NCBI GenBank assembly: GCA_039027435.1
Contig: JBCCKF010000001.1
Location: forward strand, 512,631-576,630
Direction of reading: 5' to 3'
DNA: 64,000 nucleotides
From: CALBPI01 sp039027435
Lineage (GTDB): Bacteria > Pseudomonadota > Gammaproteobacteria > Steroidobacterales > Woeseiaceae
The stretch's first letter is position 1. Every line of letters starts with the position of its first letter. The notes under the pieces were generated by a model. That model was not told the origin of the DNA. It searched no databases and saw nothing but the letters and a program-made list of their open reading frames with translations. Of this stretch, positions 28,044-36,699 are shown one piece after another. The position numbers and the translations under genes were made by a program.

Positions 28044-28057
28044 TTGACCCAGGTCAT
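28044..28057. promoter_or_regulatory. Fnr/Anr box between hemN-like gene and ccoN
   Basis: TTGACCCAGGTCAT fits TTGA(T/C)-N4-(A/G)TCAA except for the last base. It sits 62 bases before the hemN-like ATG and 89 bases before the ccoN ATG, so one site could act on both divergent promoters. The 163-base region holds no other recognised element. Confidence 0.6.
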
Positions 28058-28145
28058 TTTCGCACCGGGTCTCGCAAATTAGTCTGTCCCGCAACGCTGG
28101 CGAGAGTCCGCGTCATAACAAACCAAGATTCACGGGACATACAAC

Positions 28146-29561
28146 ATGCAAAATGCAGCGACTTATAACGACACAGTCGTGCGACAGTTTGCGCTGGCGA
28201 CGATTCTGTGGGGGGTTGTCGGTATGCTCGTCGGCGTCATTATCGCCGCGCAGCTCATCTGGCCAAGCTTGAGCTTTGACCTGCCATTCCTGACCTACAG
28301 CCGGTTACGTCCGCTCCATACCAACGCTGTCATTTTCGCGTTCGGTGGTTGCGCCTTGTTCTCGACCGCCTATTACGTGGTTCAGCGAACCTGTCATACC
28401 CGGCTTGCGTTCGACAAGCTTGCGAGCTTCACCTTCTGGGGCTGGCAGACGGTGATCCTGCTGGCGGCGATTACGCTGCCGCTGGGAATCTCGCAAGGCA
28501 AGGAGTATGCAGAACTCGAATGGCCGATCGACATCCTGATCGCAGTGGTCTGGGTGAGTTTCGCCGTGGTGTTTTTTGGCACCATCGCCAAACGCAACGT
28601 GAAACACGTTTACGTCGCGAACTGGTTCTACGCAGCGTTCATTCTCACCGTCGCCGTGTTGCACATCTTCAACAACCTGGCGATCCCCGTATCGCTCACG
28701 AAGTCCTACCCGATTTACAGCGGTGTTGTGGATGCGATGATGCAATGGTGGTATGGCCACAACGCCGTTGGATTCTTCCTGACGGCGGGCTTCCTCGGCA
28801 TGATGTACTACTTCGTGCCCAAGCAGGCCAATCGCCCGATCTACTCCTACCGACTCTCTGTCGTTCACTTCTGGGCGCTGATCGCGATCTACATGTGGGC
28901 TGGCCCGCATCATCTGCATTACACGTCATTGCCTGACTGGGCGCAGTCGCTCGGTATGGTGTTCTCGCTGATCCTCCTGGCACCCTCCTGGGGCGGCATG
29001 ATCAACGGCATCATGACGCTGTCGGGGGCATGGGACAAACTGCGCAGCGACCCTGTGCTGAAGTTCATGATTGTGGCGCTTTCGTTCTACGGCATGTCGA
29101 CCTTCGAAGGTCCGATGATGTCGATCAAGACCGTCAATGCCCTCTCTCACTACACCGACTGGACGATCGGTCATGTGCATTCCGGCGCGCTCGGCTGGGT
29201 CGCAATGATGACCATCGGGTCGATGTACTGCCTGATTCCGCGGCTTTACGGCCTCGAGAAGATGTACTCAACACGTCTGATCAACGTGCATTTCTGGATG
29301 GCCACAATCGGTGTCGTGCTGTACGCCGCATCGATGTGGGTTTCGGGCATTGCGCAAGGTCTGATGTGGCGCGCTATTAACGAAGACGGCACGTTGACCT
29401 ACAGCTTTATCGAGTCGTTGAAGTTCACCTACCCGTACTACGGCATTCGCTTGTTGGGTGGATTCATCTTCTTCGCGAGCATGCTGATCATGGTCTACAA
29501 CGTCTACCGGACGATTCCGAAACGCGCACCGGAAGCGGCGCCTGTCGCACAGCCGGTTTAA
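28146..29561 (+). CDS. ccoN: cbb3 cytochrome c oxidase subunit I
   Basis: A 471-residue inner-membrane heme-copper oxidase subunit carrying heme b and the heme b3-CuB site where oxygen is reduced with high affinity. About twelve membrane segments are visible. Heme ligand regions include SRLRPLHTNAVIF near the N terminus, WWYGHNAVGFFLTAGFLGMM, and WTIGHVHSGALGW near residue 345. Length agrees with CcoN (about 475). It heads the ccoNOQP operon; ccoO begins ten bases later. Confidence 0.97.
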   Translation: MQNAATYNDTVVRQFALATILWGVVGMLVGVIIAAQLIWPSLSFDLPFLTYSRLRPLHTNAVIFAFGGCALFSTAYYVVQRTCHTRLAFDKLASFTFWGWQTVILLAAITLPLGISQGKEYAELEWPIDILIAVVWVSFAVVFFGTIAKRNVKHVYVANWFYAAFILTVAVLHIFNNLAIPVSLTKSYPIYSGVVDAMMQWWYGHNAVGFFLTAGFLGMMYYFVPKQANRPIYSYRLSVVHFWALIAIYMWAGPHHLHYTSLPDWAQSLGMVFSLILLAPSWGGMINGIMTLSGAWDKLRSDPVLKFMIVALSFYGMSTFEGPMMSIKTVNALSHYTDWTIGHVHSGALGWVAMMTIGSMYCLIPRLYGLEKMYSTRLINVHFWMATIGVVLYAASMWVSGIAQGLMWRAINEDGTLTYSFIESLKFTYPYYGIRLLGGFIFFASMLIMVYNVYRTIPKRAPEAAPVAQPV

Positions 29562-29571
29562 GGAGCGCAGC

Positions 29572-30177
29572 ATGAAACATGAAGCATTAGAAAAAAATGT
29601 CCGGCTGATGAGCGTCTTGATCATCCTGGTGATCTCCATCGGCGGACTCGTGGAAATCGTCCCGTTGATGGCGAGCGGCGCAGGCACACAGCCGATCGAG
29701 GGTGTGAAGCCGTACCCGGCGTTGCAACTCGCCGGTCGCGACATCTACATCCGGGAGGGTTGCTACGGCTGCCATTCGCAGCAAGTCCGACCCTTCCGTT
29801 CGGAGACCGAGCGCTACGGGCCCTACTCAGTGGCCGGCGAATCGGTTTACGACCGACCGTTCCAGTTCGGCTCAAAACGCACCGGACCGGATCTCGCGAG
29901 AGTGGGCGGACGGTACAGCGATGAATGGCATCGCCTGCACTTGATCAAGCCGCAGGAGCTCGTGCCCGAATCGAACATGCCGGCTTACCCGTGGCTATCG
30001 GAGAAGCTGGTCGATGGCGACCTCATAACCGGCAAGATGCGCGCACTGCAGATGCTCGGTGACCCCTATAGCGATGAGGACATTGCCGCTGCTTCACGGG
30101 CGGTGCAGGGCAAAACCGAGATGGACGCGCTGATCGCCTATCTGCAAGGACTGGGCCTGGCCCGGAGAGCGAGGTAG
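29572..30177 (+). CDS. ccoO: cbb3 oxidase subunit II, monoheme cytochrome c
   Basis: A 201-residue membrane-anchored c-type cytochrome that carries electrons to CcoN. One N-terminal membrane helix (about 10-35) is followed by the heme motif CYGCH (64-68) and the typical QQVRPFRSETERYGPYSVAG segment. Late Met and Tyr residues in ESNMPAYPWL supply the second axial ligand region. Length matches the family. Confidence 0.97.
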   Translation: MKHEALEKNVRLMSVLIILVISIGGLVEIVPLMASGAGTQPIEGVKPYPALQLAGRDIYIREGCYGCHSQQVRPFRSETERYGPYSVAGESVYDRPFQFGSKRTGPDLARVGGRYSDEWHRLHLIKPQELVPESNMPAYPWLSEKLVDGDLITGKMRALQMLGDPYSDEDIAAASRAVQGKTEMDALIAYLQGLGLARRAR

Positions 30178-30179
30178 TC

Positions 30180-30344
30180 ATGGAGCTGAGTCTGTTACGC
30201 GGCCTGATTACCGCACTTGTTTTCGTCCTGTTCATTCTGCTGACGATCTGGGCCTACAGCCAAGGTCGTTCGCAGGAATTCGAAGCAGCGTCACAGCTGC
30301 CGCTGCAGGATGATCCGAAACCCGCCGAGGGAGAACTGCCATGA
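30180..30344 (+). CDS. ccoQ: cbb3 oxidase subunit CcoQ/FixQ
   Basis: A 54-residue single-helix membrane protein (helix about 8-25, ALVFVLFILLTIWAY) with an acidic, Pro-rich tail ending AEGELP. Its size and place between ccoO and ccoP identify it. It starts three bases after the ccoO stop, and its stop overlaps the ccoP start as ATGA. CcoQ stabilises the assembled oxidase in other species. Confidence 0.92.
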   Translation: MELSLLRGLITALVFVLFILLTIWAYSQGRSQEFEAASQLPLQDDPKPAEGELP

Positions 30345-31258
30345 GTGATTCGTGGAGCATTTTTGCGATTGTCGGCACCGTGGTGACGTTTATCGCCACG
30401 TTCTGGCTAATCGCGTGGACTGGCCGCCAGGGCCCGGAACCCACTGAAGAAGACAACACGACAGGCCATCAATGGGATGGACTCGTCGAGCGAAACGAGC
30501 CGCTGCCGCGGTGGTGGCTTGGGCTGTTCGTCATCACGTTGATTTTCGGCGGCGGCTACCTCGTGGTATTCCCGGGTCTCGGCAATGTCGCGGGCACGGC
30601 AGCGTGGTCTCAATACGCGCAGTACGACGCGGAGATCGCCGACGCCGAAGCCGCCTATGCACCGATGTTCGCGGCGTTCCGGGATCTCGATGTCGAGACG
30701 TTGGTACAACACGAGGAAGCATTGAGTACCGGCAAGAGCCTGTTTTCGAACTATTGCACCCAGTGCCATGGATCACTCGGTTACGGTGCTGCCGGCTTTC
30801 CGAATCTGACCGATGGAGACTGGCTGTACGGTTCGAGCTTCAACGATATCGAGCGCAGCATCCTGCAGGGTCGTAACGGCCTGATGCCAGCGATGGGCAG
30901 TGTGCTCGGCAGTGACGAAGCGATCGACGGAATGGTCGCCTACGTACGCAGTCTCTCGGCCGGCGCCGACACCACTTCCGAGTCGCATACGCAATACACG
31001 GCGACCTGCTCGGCCTGCCACGGCCCGAACGGTGAAGGCAGCACGTTGGTCGGCGCACCGCGCCTCAACGACGATGTGTGGCTATACGGCAGCAGTGCGG
31101 CGGCAGTTCGCAAGACCATCGTTGAGGGTCGACAAGGTCGCATGCCCTCGCACGCGGCGCTGCTGGGCGAGGATCGCGTCCGTCTGATTGCGGCCTACGT
31201 CTACAGCCTGTCTGCCAGCGATCTGGGCGATGGTAACGACCTCTATGGCGACGACTGA
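30341..31258 (+). CDS. ccoP: cbb3 oxidase subunit III, diheme cytochrome c
   Basis: A 305-residue diheme cytochrome c. Two membrane segments (about 7-27 and 58-80) precede two heme motifs, CTQCH (139-143) and CSACH (223-227). Each is followed by a WLYG segment and a MP methionine motif (LMPAMG, RMPSHA). The N-terminal part with two helices is the usual proteobacterial CcoP form. It overlaps the next gene by 14 bases. Confidence 0.97.
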   Translation: MSDSWSIFAIVGTVVTFIATFWLIAWTGRQGPEPTEEDNTTGHQWDGLVERNEPLPRWWLGLFVITLIFGGGYLVVFPGLGNVAGTAAWSQYAQYDAEIADAEAAYAPMFAAFRDLDVETLVQHEEALSTGKSLFSNYCTQCHGSLGYGAAGFPNLTDGDWLYGSSFNDIERSILQGRNGLMPAMGSVLGSDEAIDGMVAYVRSLSAGADTTSESHTQYTATCSACHGPNGEGSTLVGAPRLNDDVWLYGSSAAAVRKTIVEGRQGRMPSHAALLGEDRVRLIAAYVYSLSASDLGDGNDLYGDD

Positions 31259-31532
31259 TCAAGACGCACTGACTCGTGGACCCGGGGCCAAGGCATGGCC
31301 CCGGGAAACACAAAAGCGTGCCGTGCTTGTCTGGATTTCGTTCCTTGTGGCCGCCGTGATGAGTCTTGTGTTCTTCGGTGTGTTTGATCCGGAGCGCTTG
31401 CTGGAAGCAGCGGCACTGGAGTTGGGCGAAGGCCGCGAAACCGGTTATGCGCTCATATTCTTTTTCTTTTGGTCCGGCACCGCCATCGCCGGCTGGCTAA
31501 CGCTGCGTCTGACACGGCGCCAGCGTCCCTGA
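31245..31532 (+). CDS. Small two-helix membrane protein of the cco locus
   Basis: A 95-residue protein with two membrane helices (VLVWISFLVAAVMSLVFFGV and YALIFFFFWSGTAIAGWLTL). It starts inside the end of ccoP and stops eight bases before ccoG, so it is almost certainly translated with them. I do not recognise a named family. Position suggests a role in cbb3 assembly or membrane anchoring, which is an inference. Confidence 0.8.
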   Translation: MATTDQDALTRGPGAKAWPRETQKRAVLVWISFLVAAVMSLVFFGVFDPERLLEAAALELGEGRETGYALIFFFFWSGTAIAGWLTLRLTRRQRP

Positions 31533-31540
31533 GAACGCTT

Positions 31541-32929
31541 ATGGATACTGCCGTCAAGAAAGTGAACGAGGGACTCTATCGCACTGAGGCGAAGATCTAT
31601 CCGCGTGACGTCAAAGGTCGCTACGCGAGTCTTCGCCGGCTCTCAATGCTGGTATTGCTCGGCATCTTCTACATCGGGCCTTTCCTCCGTTGGGATGGTC
31701 GGCAAGCGGTCTTGTTCGATTTGCCAGCGCGTAAATTTCATATCTTTTCGATGACACTGTGGCCGCAAGACTTTCTGTTACTGGCTTTGTTTCTGATCAT
31801 CGCCGGGGTCTCGCTGTTCTTCTTCACGGCACTTGCCGGTCGACTCTGGTGTGGCTATGCCTGTCCGCAAACGGTCTGGACCGAAGCATTCGTGTGGATT
31901 GAGCGCGCCTTCGAAGGCGACCGCATGAAACGCATGAAGCTCGATCGGGCGCCCTGGAATTTCAACAAGATCTGGCGCAAGACCGGTAAGCAGATCGCAT
32001 GGATCGCGCTCGCACTGTTCACCGGATTTTGCTTCGTCGGCTACTTCACCCCGGTCGGTGAGCTATACACACAAATCACAACAGGCACGATCGGTGGCTG
32101 GGCCACTTTCTGGGTCCTGTTCTACGGTTTCGCAACGTACGGTAATGCCGGCTTTATGCGCGAGCAGGTGTGCAAATACATGTGCCCGTACGCCCGGTTC
32201 CAGAGCGCGATGTTCGACAAGGACACACTGATCGTGACCTACGATCAGGTCCGCGGTGAACCGCGCGGAGGGCGCAGTCGGAAAAATCCCGGTGCCGCGA
32301 AAGGGTTGGGCGACTGCACAGATTGCACGCTGTGCGTGCAGGTCTGCCCCACCGGCATCGACATTCGCAACGGCCTGCAGTATGAGTGCATCGCCTGCGC
32401 TGCCTGTGTCGATGCCTGCAACGTAGTCATGGACAAGATGGGATACGAACGCGGTCTCATTCGCTACACGACCGAGCATGCGCTAGAGGGTCGCACTACC
32501 AAAGTGCTGCGCCCTCGGATGTTCATGTACACCGCGGTGCTCGGTGCGCTCGTCTCGTTATTTATATACTCGCTGATCAACAAGCCGGCGGTCATTGTCG
32601 ATGTCATCAAAGATCGTAACGCCCTGTATCGCGATATTGGACTGCGGGGTATCGAAAACACCTACACCCTGCACTTGATCAACAAGACAAACGAACGCCA
32701 GCAGCTGGCGCTATCGGTTGAAGGACTGCCAGGCATTGAGATCACCTCGGAAACAACCGTCACAATTGAACCTGAGAGCTCGTACAAACTCCCGGTCGCC
32801 GTAACCGCGCCGCACGAGTCTGCAATCGGTGGTCAGAACATCACCTTCGTTGTTGAGAGCATCAACAACGACACGATCAATACCCGCGAAGAAAGCCGCT
32901 TCCGCGGCCCTGATGGAAACTCCCTATGA
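31541..32929 (+). CDS. ccoG: CcoG/RdxA cbb3 oxidase maturation ferredoxin
   Basis: A 462-residue membrane iron-sulfur protein shown in other bacteria to reduce copper for cbb3 assembly. Membrane segments are followed by an early WCGYACPQTVW motif, then two 4Fe-4S clusters (CTDCTLCVQVCPTGIDIRNG and CIACAACVDACNVVMDKMG), and a C-terminal Ig-like domain rich in beta strands. The ATG at 31541 gives MDTAVKKVNEGLYRTEAKIY, which fits the family; a longer frame to 31469 overlaps the preceding gene. Confidence 0.95.
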   Translation: MDTAVKKVNEGLYRTEAKIYPRDVKGRYASLRRLSMLVLLGIFYIGPFLRWDGRQAVLFDLPARKFHIFSMTLWPQDFLLLALFLIIAGVSLFFFTALAGRLWCGYACPQTVWTEAFVWIERAFEGDRMKRMKLDRAPWNFNKIWRKTGKQIAWIALALFTGFCFVGYFTPVGELYTQITTGTIGGWATFWVLFYGFATYGNAGFMREQVCKYMCPYARFQSAMFDKDTLIVTYDQVRGEPRGGRSRKNPGAAKGLGDCTDCTLCVQVCPTGIDIRNGLQYECIACAACVDACNVVMDKMGYERGLIRYTTEHALEGRTTKVLRPRMFMYTAVLGALVSLFIYSLINKPAVIVDVIKDRNALYRDIGLRGIENTYTLHLINKTNERQQLALSVEGLPGIEITSETTVTIEPESSYKLPVAVTAPHESAIGGQNITFVVESINNDTINTREESRFRGPDGNSL

Positions 32930-33102
32930 ACACGAAACGTACTGCCTCTCCATGGTATCGCGTGCCCACCGTATGGCTGGTGGTCTCCATCCCTGCACTC
33001 ACCGTGTTGGGATGCATGCTGACGATCGGGTTTGCGATCAGTAATCCCGACCCGATCCTCGGCAAGACGCTGCGCCAGGCGCAGGCGGAGATGACTGAGT
33101 AG
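32926..33102 (+). CDS. Very short CcoH/FixH-like membrane protein
   Basis: A 58-residue protein with one membrane helix (VWLVVSIPALTVLGCMLTIG), preceded by PWYR, as in the CcoH N terminus, and followed by NPDPILGKTL. CcoH is usually 150-180 residues with a periplasmic domain, and that domain is absent here. The start overlaps the ccoG stop (ATGA), and the stop lies four bases before ccoI, which is exactly the ccoH position. The gene is intact at both ends and does not look like a frameshift remnant: the next frame is ccoI. Confidence 0.72.
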   Translation: MNTKRTASPWYRVPTVWLVVSIPALTVLGCMLTIGFAISNPDPILGKTLRQAQAEMTE

Positions 33103-33106
33103 TCGT

Positions 33107-35554
33107 ATGCAGTGCTTTCACTGCGAAGACGAAATCGCGCCCGGCACCGAAGTTAGCGCCACAATCAACGGCACGGAGCGTACATTCTGCTGTATCGGCT
33201 GTGAGGCGGCGGCGATGTTTATCGAGGGTGCCGGTCTTGGCAACTTCTATGCGCACCGGGAACAGTCCGAACATGCGGAGCTGCGTCCGGGCACGATCGA
33301 CTACGACGTTTTCGACGACCCTGCGGTTGCGGCACCTTACGTGCGGGAGAATGACGATACGCAGTCCGCGACACTCTACATCAGCGACTTGTATTGCCCG
33401 GCATGCGTTTGGCTGGCCACCGAGATTCTGGAGCAGGAGCTCGGCGTCGCGGAAGTGAGCGCAAACCCGTCTACTCGGCGTATCCATGTGCAGTGGCAAG
33501 ACTCGGAGATCGGTCTGGCCGACATTCTCAGAGTGACCGCGAGAGTCGGCTTCGAGCCTGAACCCGTGATCGCCGGCGAAACGAGCAAGCAGGAACAACG
33601 TGACTACCGCAGTGCCATCAAGCGCCTGGTGGTTGCCGGTATTTTTGGCATGCAAGCGATGATGCTGGCTGCCGGCCTATACGCCGGAGGGTTTCACGGA
33701 ATGACCGAAACCACGACGATGCTTTTGCGAGCGGCAAGTCTGGTCACCATCCTGCCCGTTATGTTTTACGCTGCAGTACCCTTCTTCCGCGGTGCATTAC
33801 GCGGCATTCGGCACCGCAAGCCCGGCATGGATGCTCCAGTATCACTCGCACTGGTCATCGCCTTTGGTGCGTCGGTGATGAATACGGTTCGCCATGGCGA
33901 CGCCGTCTATTTTGACTCAATCGCGATGTTTGTCGCCTTGCTCTGTGTCAGTCGCTTTCTTGAAATGCGAGCTCGACACCAGGCCGATGATCAGGCTGAA
34001 GCTGTCGCTGCGCTGCTACCTGTCGCCGCGAGGAAAGTAGGCAGCGACGGACAGGCGGTCGATGTCGCTCGCGCCGAGATCGACTGCGACGATCTGCTGG
34101 CACTCAACGCCGGCGACGTCATAGCGGCCGACGGTATCGTTATGAGCGGACGTGCGGGCATCGACGAGCGCCTCATAACCGGCGAGTCCCGCCCTGTCGA
34201 TCGACAGGTGGGAGACGCGGTGCTCGCCGGGACCAAAGTCGTCCATGGCGGTGTAGTGGCGCGGGTGACTGGCGTTGGCGCACAAACCCATATCGGCGAC
34301 ATCACGCGAATGATGGAGCATGCGCAAGCGCAGCGCGGCACACTGCAGGGGCTCGCAGATCGACTGGCAACACCATTTGTTCTCGCTGTGTTGAGCATCG
34401 CGTTCTTTACGGGGGTTTACTGGTACTTGCATTCGCCGGACCAGGTGGTGCGCACAGTTCTGGCAGTTCTGATCGTCGCCTGCCCCTGTGCACTGTCGCT
34501 CGCGACACCCACTGCACTGGCCGTAACGGCGACTGCTCTGGCCCGGCGCGGTGTGTTGTTGACACAAGCGCGCGTTCTGGACGTGATGAAACCCGGCAGC
34601 GTTGTCGTCTTCGACAAGACCGGCACGCTCACCGAAGGGGAACCGACACTGAGACGTGTAGAGCCAATCGACCGACGGTTTGCCGAGCAGCAGCTGATCG
34701 ACGTTGCATACGCTCTGGAGCGCAACGCAGACCACGCGATGGCCAATGCGTTCGAGGCGCTTAGCACAGGCGCACTTTCGCTGGACGCACCCGCAATCAC
34801 GCATGTCGGTGCGGGCGTCTCAGGCTGCATCGAAGGCATCGAATACCGTGTTGGCAAGGGCAGCTTTGTGGCTGAGCTTGCCGGCGTCGAATACCCGCTT
34901 GATCACGGCGTCTACCTTGGCACCGAACACGGTCTACTCGCTCGGTTCACACTCAGCGACGAGCTCAAGACCGACACAAAGCAGGTGGTTGAGGCACTGC
35001 AGGCAGGCGGCTTGTCCGTTGTGATTAGCAGCGGTGACAGTGCGGATACCGTAGCCGCGGTGGCACGCGCTCTGGGCGTTGAATCGTGGTATGCGCGTCA
35101 GACACCCGCTGACAAGCTGGAACTCGTTGCGCGCCTGAAGTCTCGCGGCTCACGCGTGGTCATGATCGGTGACGGTGTTAACGATGCACCGGTACTCAAC
35201 GAGGCTGATGCAGCGATCGCCATCGGCAACGGAACGGCGCTAGCGCGTGCTAGTGCAGACGCGATTTTGCTGGGAGATACACTGCAGCCACTGATCGATT
35301 TGACCGCCATCGCTCGACGCACGCGCCGAACGATTCGCCAGAGTCTGGCGTGGGCAGCCGGATATAACGCCGTTGGCGTCACTCTGGCCGCCTGCGGCCT
35401 GATCACACCATGGATGGCCGCCATCGGGATGACAGCAAGTTCACTATTGGTGATCGGGAATGCCTTGCGGATCGGGAGCCTGCGTGCACCGTCCGGCACA
35501 GCGAAGTTGTCAGGCAACACCGAGGCACACCGACGACCGGAGGCGCTCGCATGA
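33107..35554 (+). CDS. ccoI: CcoI/FixI copper-transporting P-type ATPase
   Basis: An 815-residue P1B-type ATPase that exports copper for the cbb3 CuB site. It has an N-terminal Cys-rich segment (CFHC and CCIGC), a metal-binding domain with CPAC (about 97-100), eight membrane helices with the metal-site CPC (about 458-460), the phosphorylation motif DKTGTLTEG (about 503), and the hinge GDGVNDAPVL. The extended N terminus with both Cys groups is typical of CcoI and not of CopA. It starts four bases after the ccoH-like gene and overlaps ccoS by four. Confidence 0.95.
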   Translation: MQCFHCEDEIAPGTEVSATINGTERTFCCIGCEAAAMFIEGAGLGNFYAHREQSEHAELRPGTIDYDVFDDPAVAAPYVRENDDTQSATLYISDLYCPACVWLATEILEQELGVAEVSANPSTRRIHVQWQDSEIGLADILRVTARVGFEPEPVIAGETSKQEQRDYRSAIKRLVVAGIFGMQAMMLAAGLYAGGFHGMTETTTMLLRAASLVTILPVMFYAAVPFFRGALRGIRHRKPGMDAPVSLALVIAFGASVMNTVRHGDAVYFDSIAMFVALLCVSRFLEMRARHQADDQAEAVAALLPVAARKVGSDGQAVDVARAEIDCDDLLALNAGDVIAADGIVMSGRAGIDERLITGESRPVDRQVGDAVLAGTKVVHGGVVARVTGVGAQTHIGDITRMMEHAQAQRGTLQGLADRLATPFVLAVLSIAFFTGVYWYLHSPDQVVRTVLAVLIVACPCALSLATPTALAVTATALARRGVLLTQARVLDVMKPGSVVVFDKTGTLTEGEPTLRRVEPIDRRFAEQQLIDVAYALERNADHAMANAFEALSTGALSLDAPAITHVGAGVSGCIEGIEYRVGKGSFVAELAGVEYPLDHGVYLGTEHGLLARFTLSDELKTDTKQVVEALQAGGLSVVISSGDSADTVAAVARALGVESWYARQTPADKLELVARLKSRGSRVVMIGDGVNDAPVLNEADAAIAIGNGTALARASADAILLGDTLQPLIDLTAIARRTRRTIRQSLAWAAGYNAVGVTLAACGLITPWMAAIGMTASSLLVIGNALRIGSLRAPSGTAKLSGNTEAHRRPEALA

Positions 35555-35724
35555 ACATACTTCTATTGCTCATCGGACTGGCACTGGTGATCGCCGGTGT
35601 TTTCGCATGGGCGTTTATCTGGGCCGTTCGCGAGGGGCAATTCGACGACATGGATAGCCCCGCTGTGCGTATTCTGCTCGACGATGATCGAGCGCCTTCC
35701 AGAAACGAGCGGCAGAAACCATGA
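35551..35724 (+). CDS. ccoS: CcoS cbb3 oxidase assembly protein
   Basis: A 57-residue protein with one membrane helix (LLLLIGLALVIAGVFAWAFI) followed by WAVREGQFDDMDSPAVRIL, the hallmark of CcoS. It is needed for cofactor insertion in CcoN in other bacteria. Overlaps of four bases with both ccoI and the next gene (ATGA) indicate coupled translation. Confidence 0.94.
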   Translation: MNILLLLIGLALVIAGVFAWAFIWAVREGQFDDMDSPAVRILLDDDRAPSRNERQKP

Positions 35725-36506
35725 CGCTCGCACTCGTCATCGCCGCCCTCGTCGCGGGCTTCGCTGGCAGCGCGCACTGCGCTGGAATGTGTGGACCGAT
35801 CGTGTCGGTATTCGAAACCACCGGGCACGGCAACGGTCTCGACTGGCCACGCCGGGCGAGCTATCAGGTCGGGCGATTGCTGACCTACCTTGCGATCGGC
35901 GCACTGGCGGGTGTCATCGGCGTTGCGGCGGTTCGCGCCGGAGCACCAACACAGACCGCGTTGGTATTGCGCACGATTGCGGCATTAGCACTGCTTCTGA
36001 TCGGCCTGCGCCTGCTGGGCGCGCTGAATTCAAACATGCTCGACCGCGTTGGCCAGTCGCTTTGGCGATTGGTTGCACCGCTGGCCCGATACGTTTTGCC
36101 GCTATCAACCCCCGCGAGAGCGCTGGCCGCTGGCATGATCTGGGGGACCCTGCCCTGCGGGCTCGTCTATGCCGCCGCCGCGTTAGCCGTTGGCAGCGGT
36201 GGTCCGTTGCAGGGCGCTGCCGTGATGGCAGCCTTCTGGCTGGGCACGCTGCCCGCTTTGCTGGCGATCGGCGGATTCGCCCAACGTGGCCTGCAGGGCC
36301 CAACCCGACGGCTCGCTGGCGCGTTTAGCGTCATCGTAGCGATTGGAGCGCTTGGCATGATGTTGATGCCGAGTCATTCACACAGTGAGGGCGGGCACGA
36401 ATCTGCACATTCGATACACAAAATCCATGATTCTGCGCATATGCACCCTGAGGAGCATATTCAGTCATCGGAAGAACCCATGGTGAACGAGCACGAAGGT
36501 CATTGA
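35721..36506 (+). CDS. TauE/SafE-like (UreH/DsbD-type) membrane protein with His-rich tail
   Basis: A 261-residue protein with six or more membrane helices. The first loop holds GSAHCAGMCGP, a Cys-containing motif of this group of metal-related permeases; a second TLPCGLVYAA motif lies near residue 140. The C-terminal 45 residues are rich in His (HSHSEGGHESAHSIHK and onwards), suggesting metal binding. Such a gene commonly follows ccoS in gammaproteobacteria. Copper or nickel handling is inferred; sulfite export is only the family name. Confidence 0.85.
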   Translation: MTLALVIAALVAGFAGSAHCAGMCGPIVSVFETTGHGNGLDWPRRASYQVGRLLTYLAIGALAGVIGVAAVRAGAPTQTALVLRTIAALALLLIGLRLLGALNSNMLDRVGQSLWRLVAPLARYVLPLSTPARALAAGMIWGTLPCGLVYAAAALAVGSGGPLQGAAVMAAFWLGTLPALLAIGGFAQRGLQGPTRRLAGAFSVIVAIGALGMMLMPSHSHSEGGHESAHSIHKIHDSAHMHPEEHIQSSEEPMVNEHEGH

Positions 36507-36699
36507 TTTCCTGACCTTTAGTCGATCCAATTTCGACAGAAACCGAAAAAACCTAGAAAACTCTGGTACGCGCTCACAAAAAAGCGCTACAGTAATTTTG
36601 AAGCAGGACGCTTCCACTCATTAAGGATCGGCGCGCGCACAGGGAATGCATTAGGCGCTTCGGTTCTTTTGGGACCACAACCACCAGAGGCAGACCGGG

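Noticed and set aside
32926..33102. Frameshifted remnant of a full-length ccoH
   Set aside because: The short gene overlaps ccoG by ATGA and ends four bases before ccoI, leaving no sequence for a lost periplasmic domain.
36507..36699. Inverted repeat GCGCT...AGCGC as terminator of the cco operon
   Set aside because: The stem is only five base pairs with an A-rich loop and no T-run follows.
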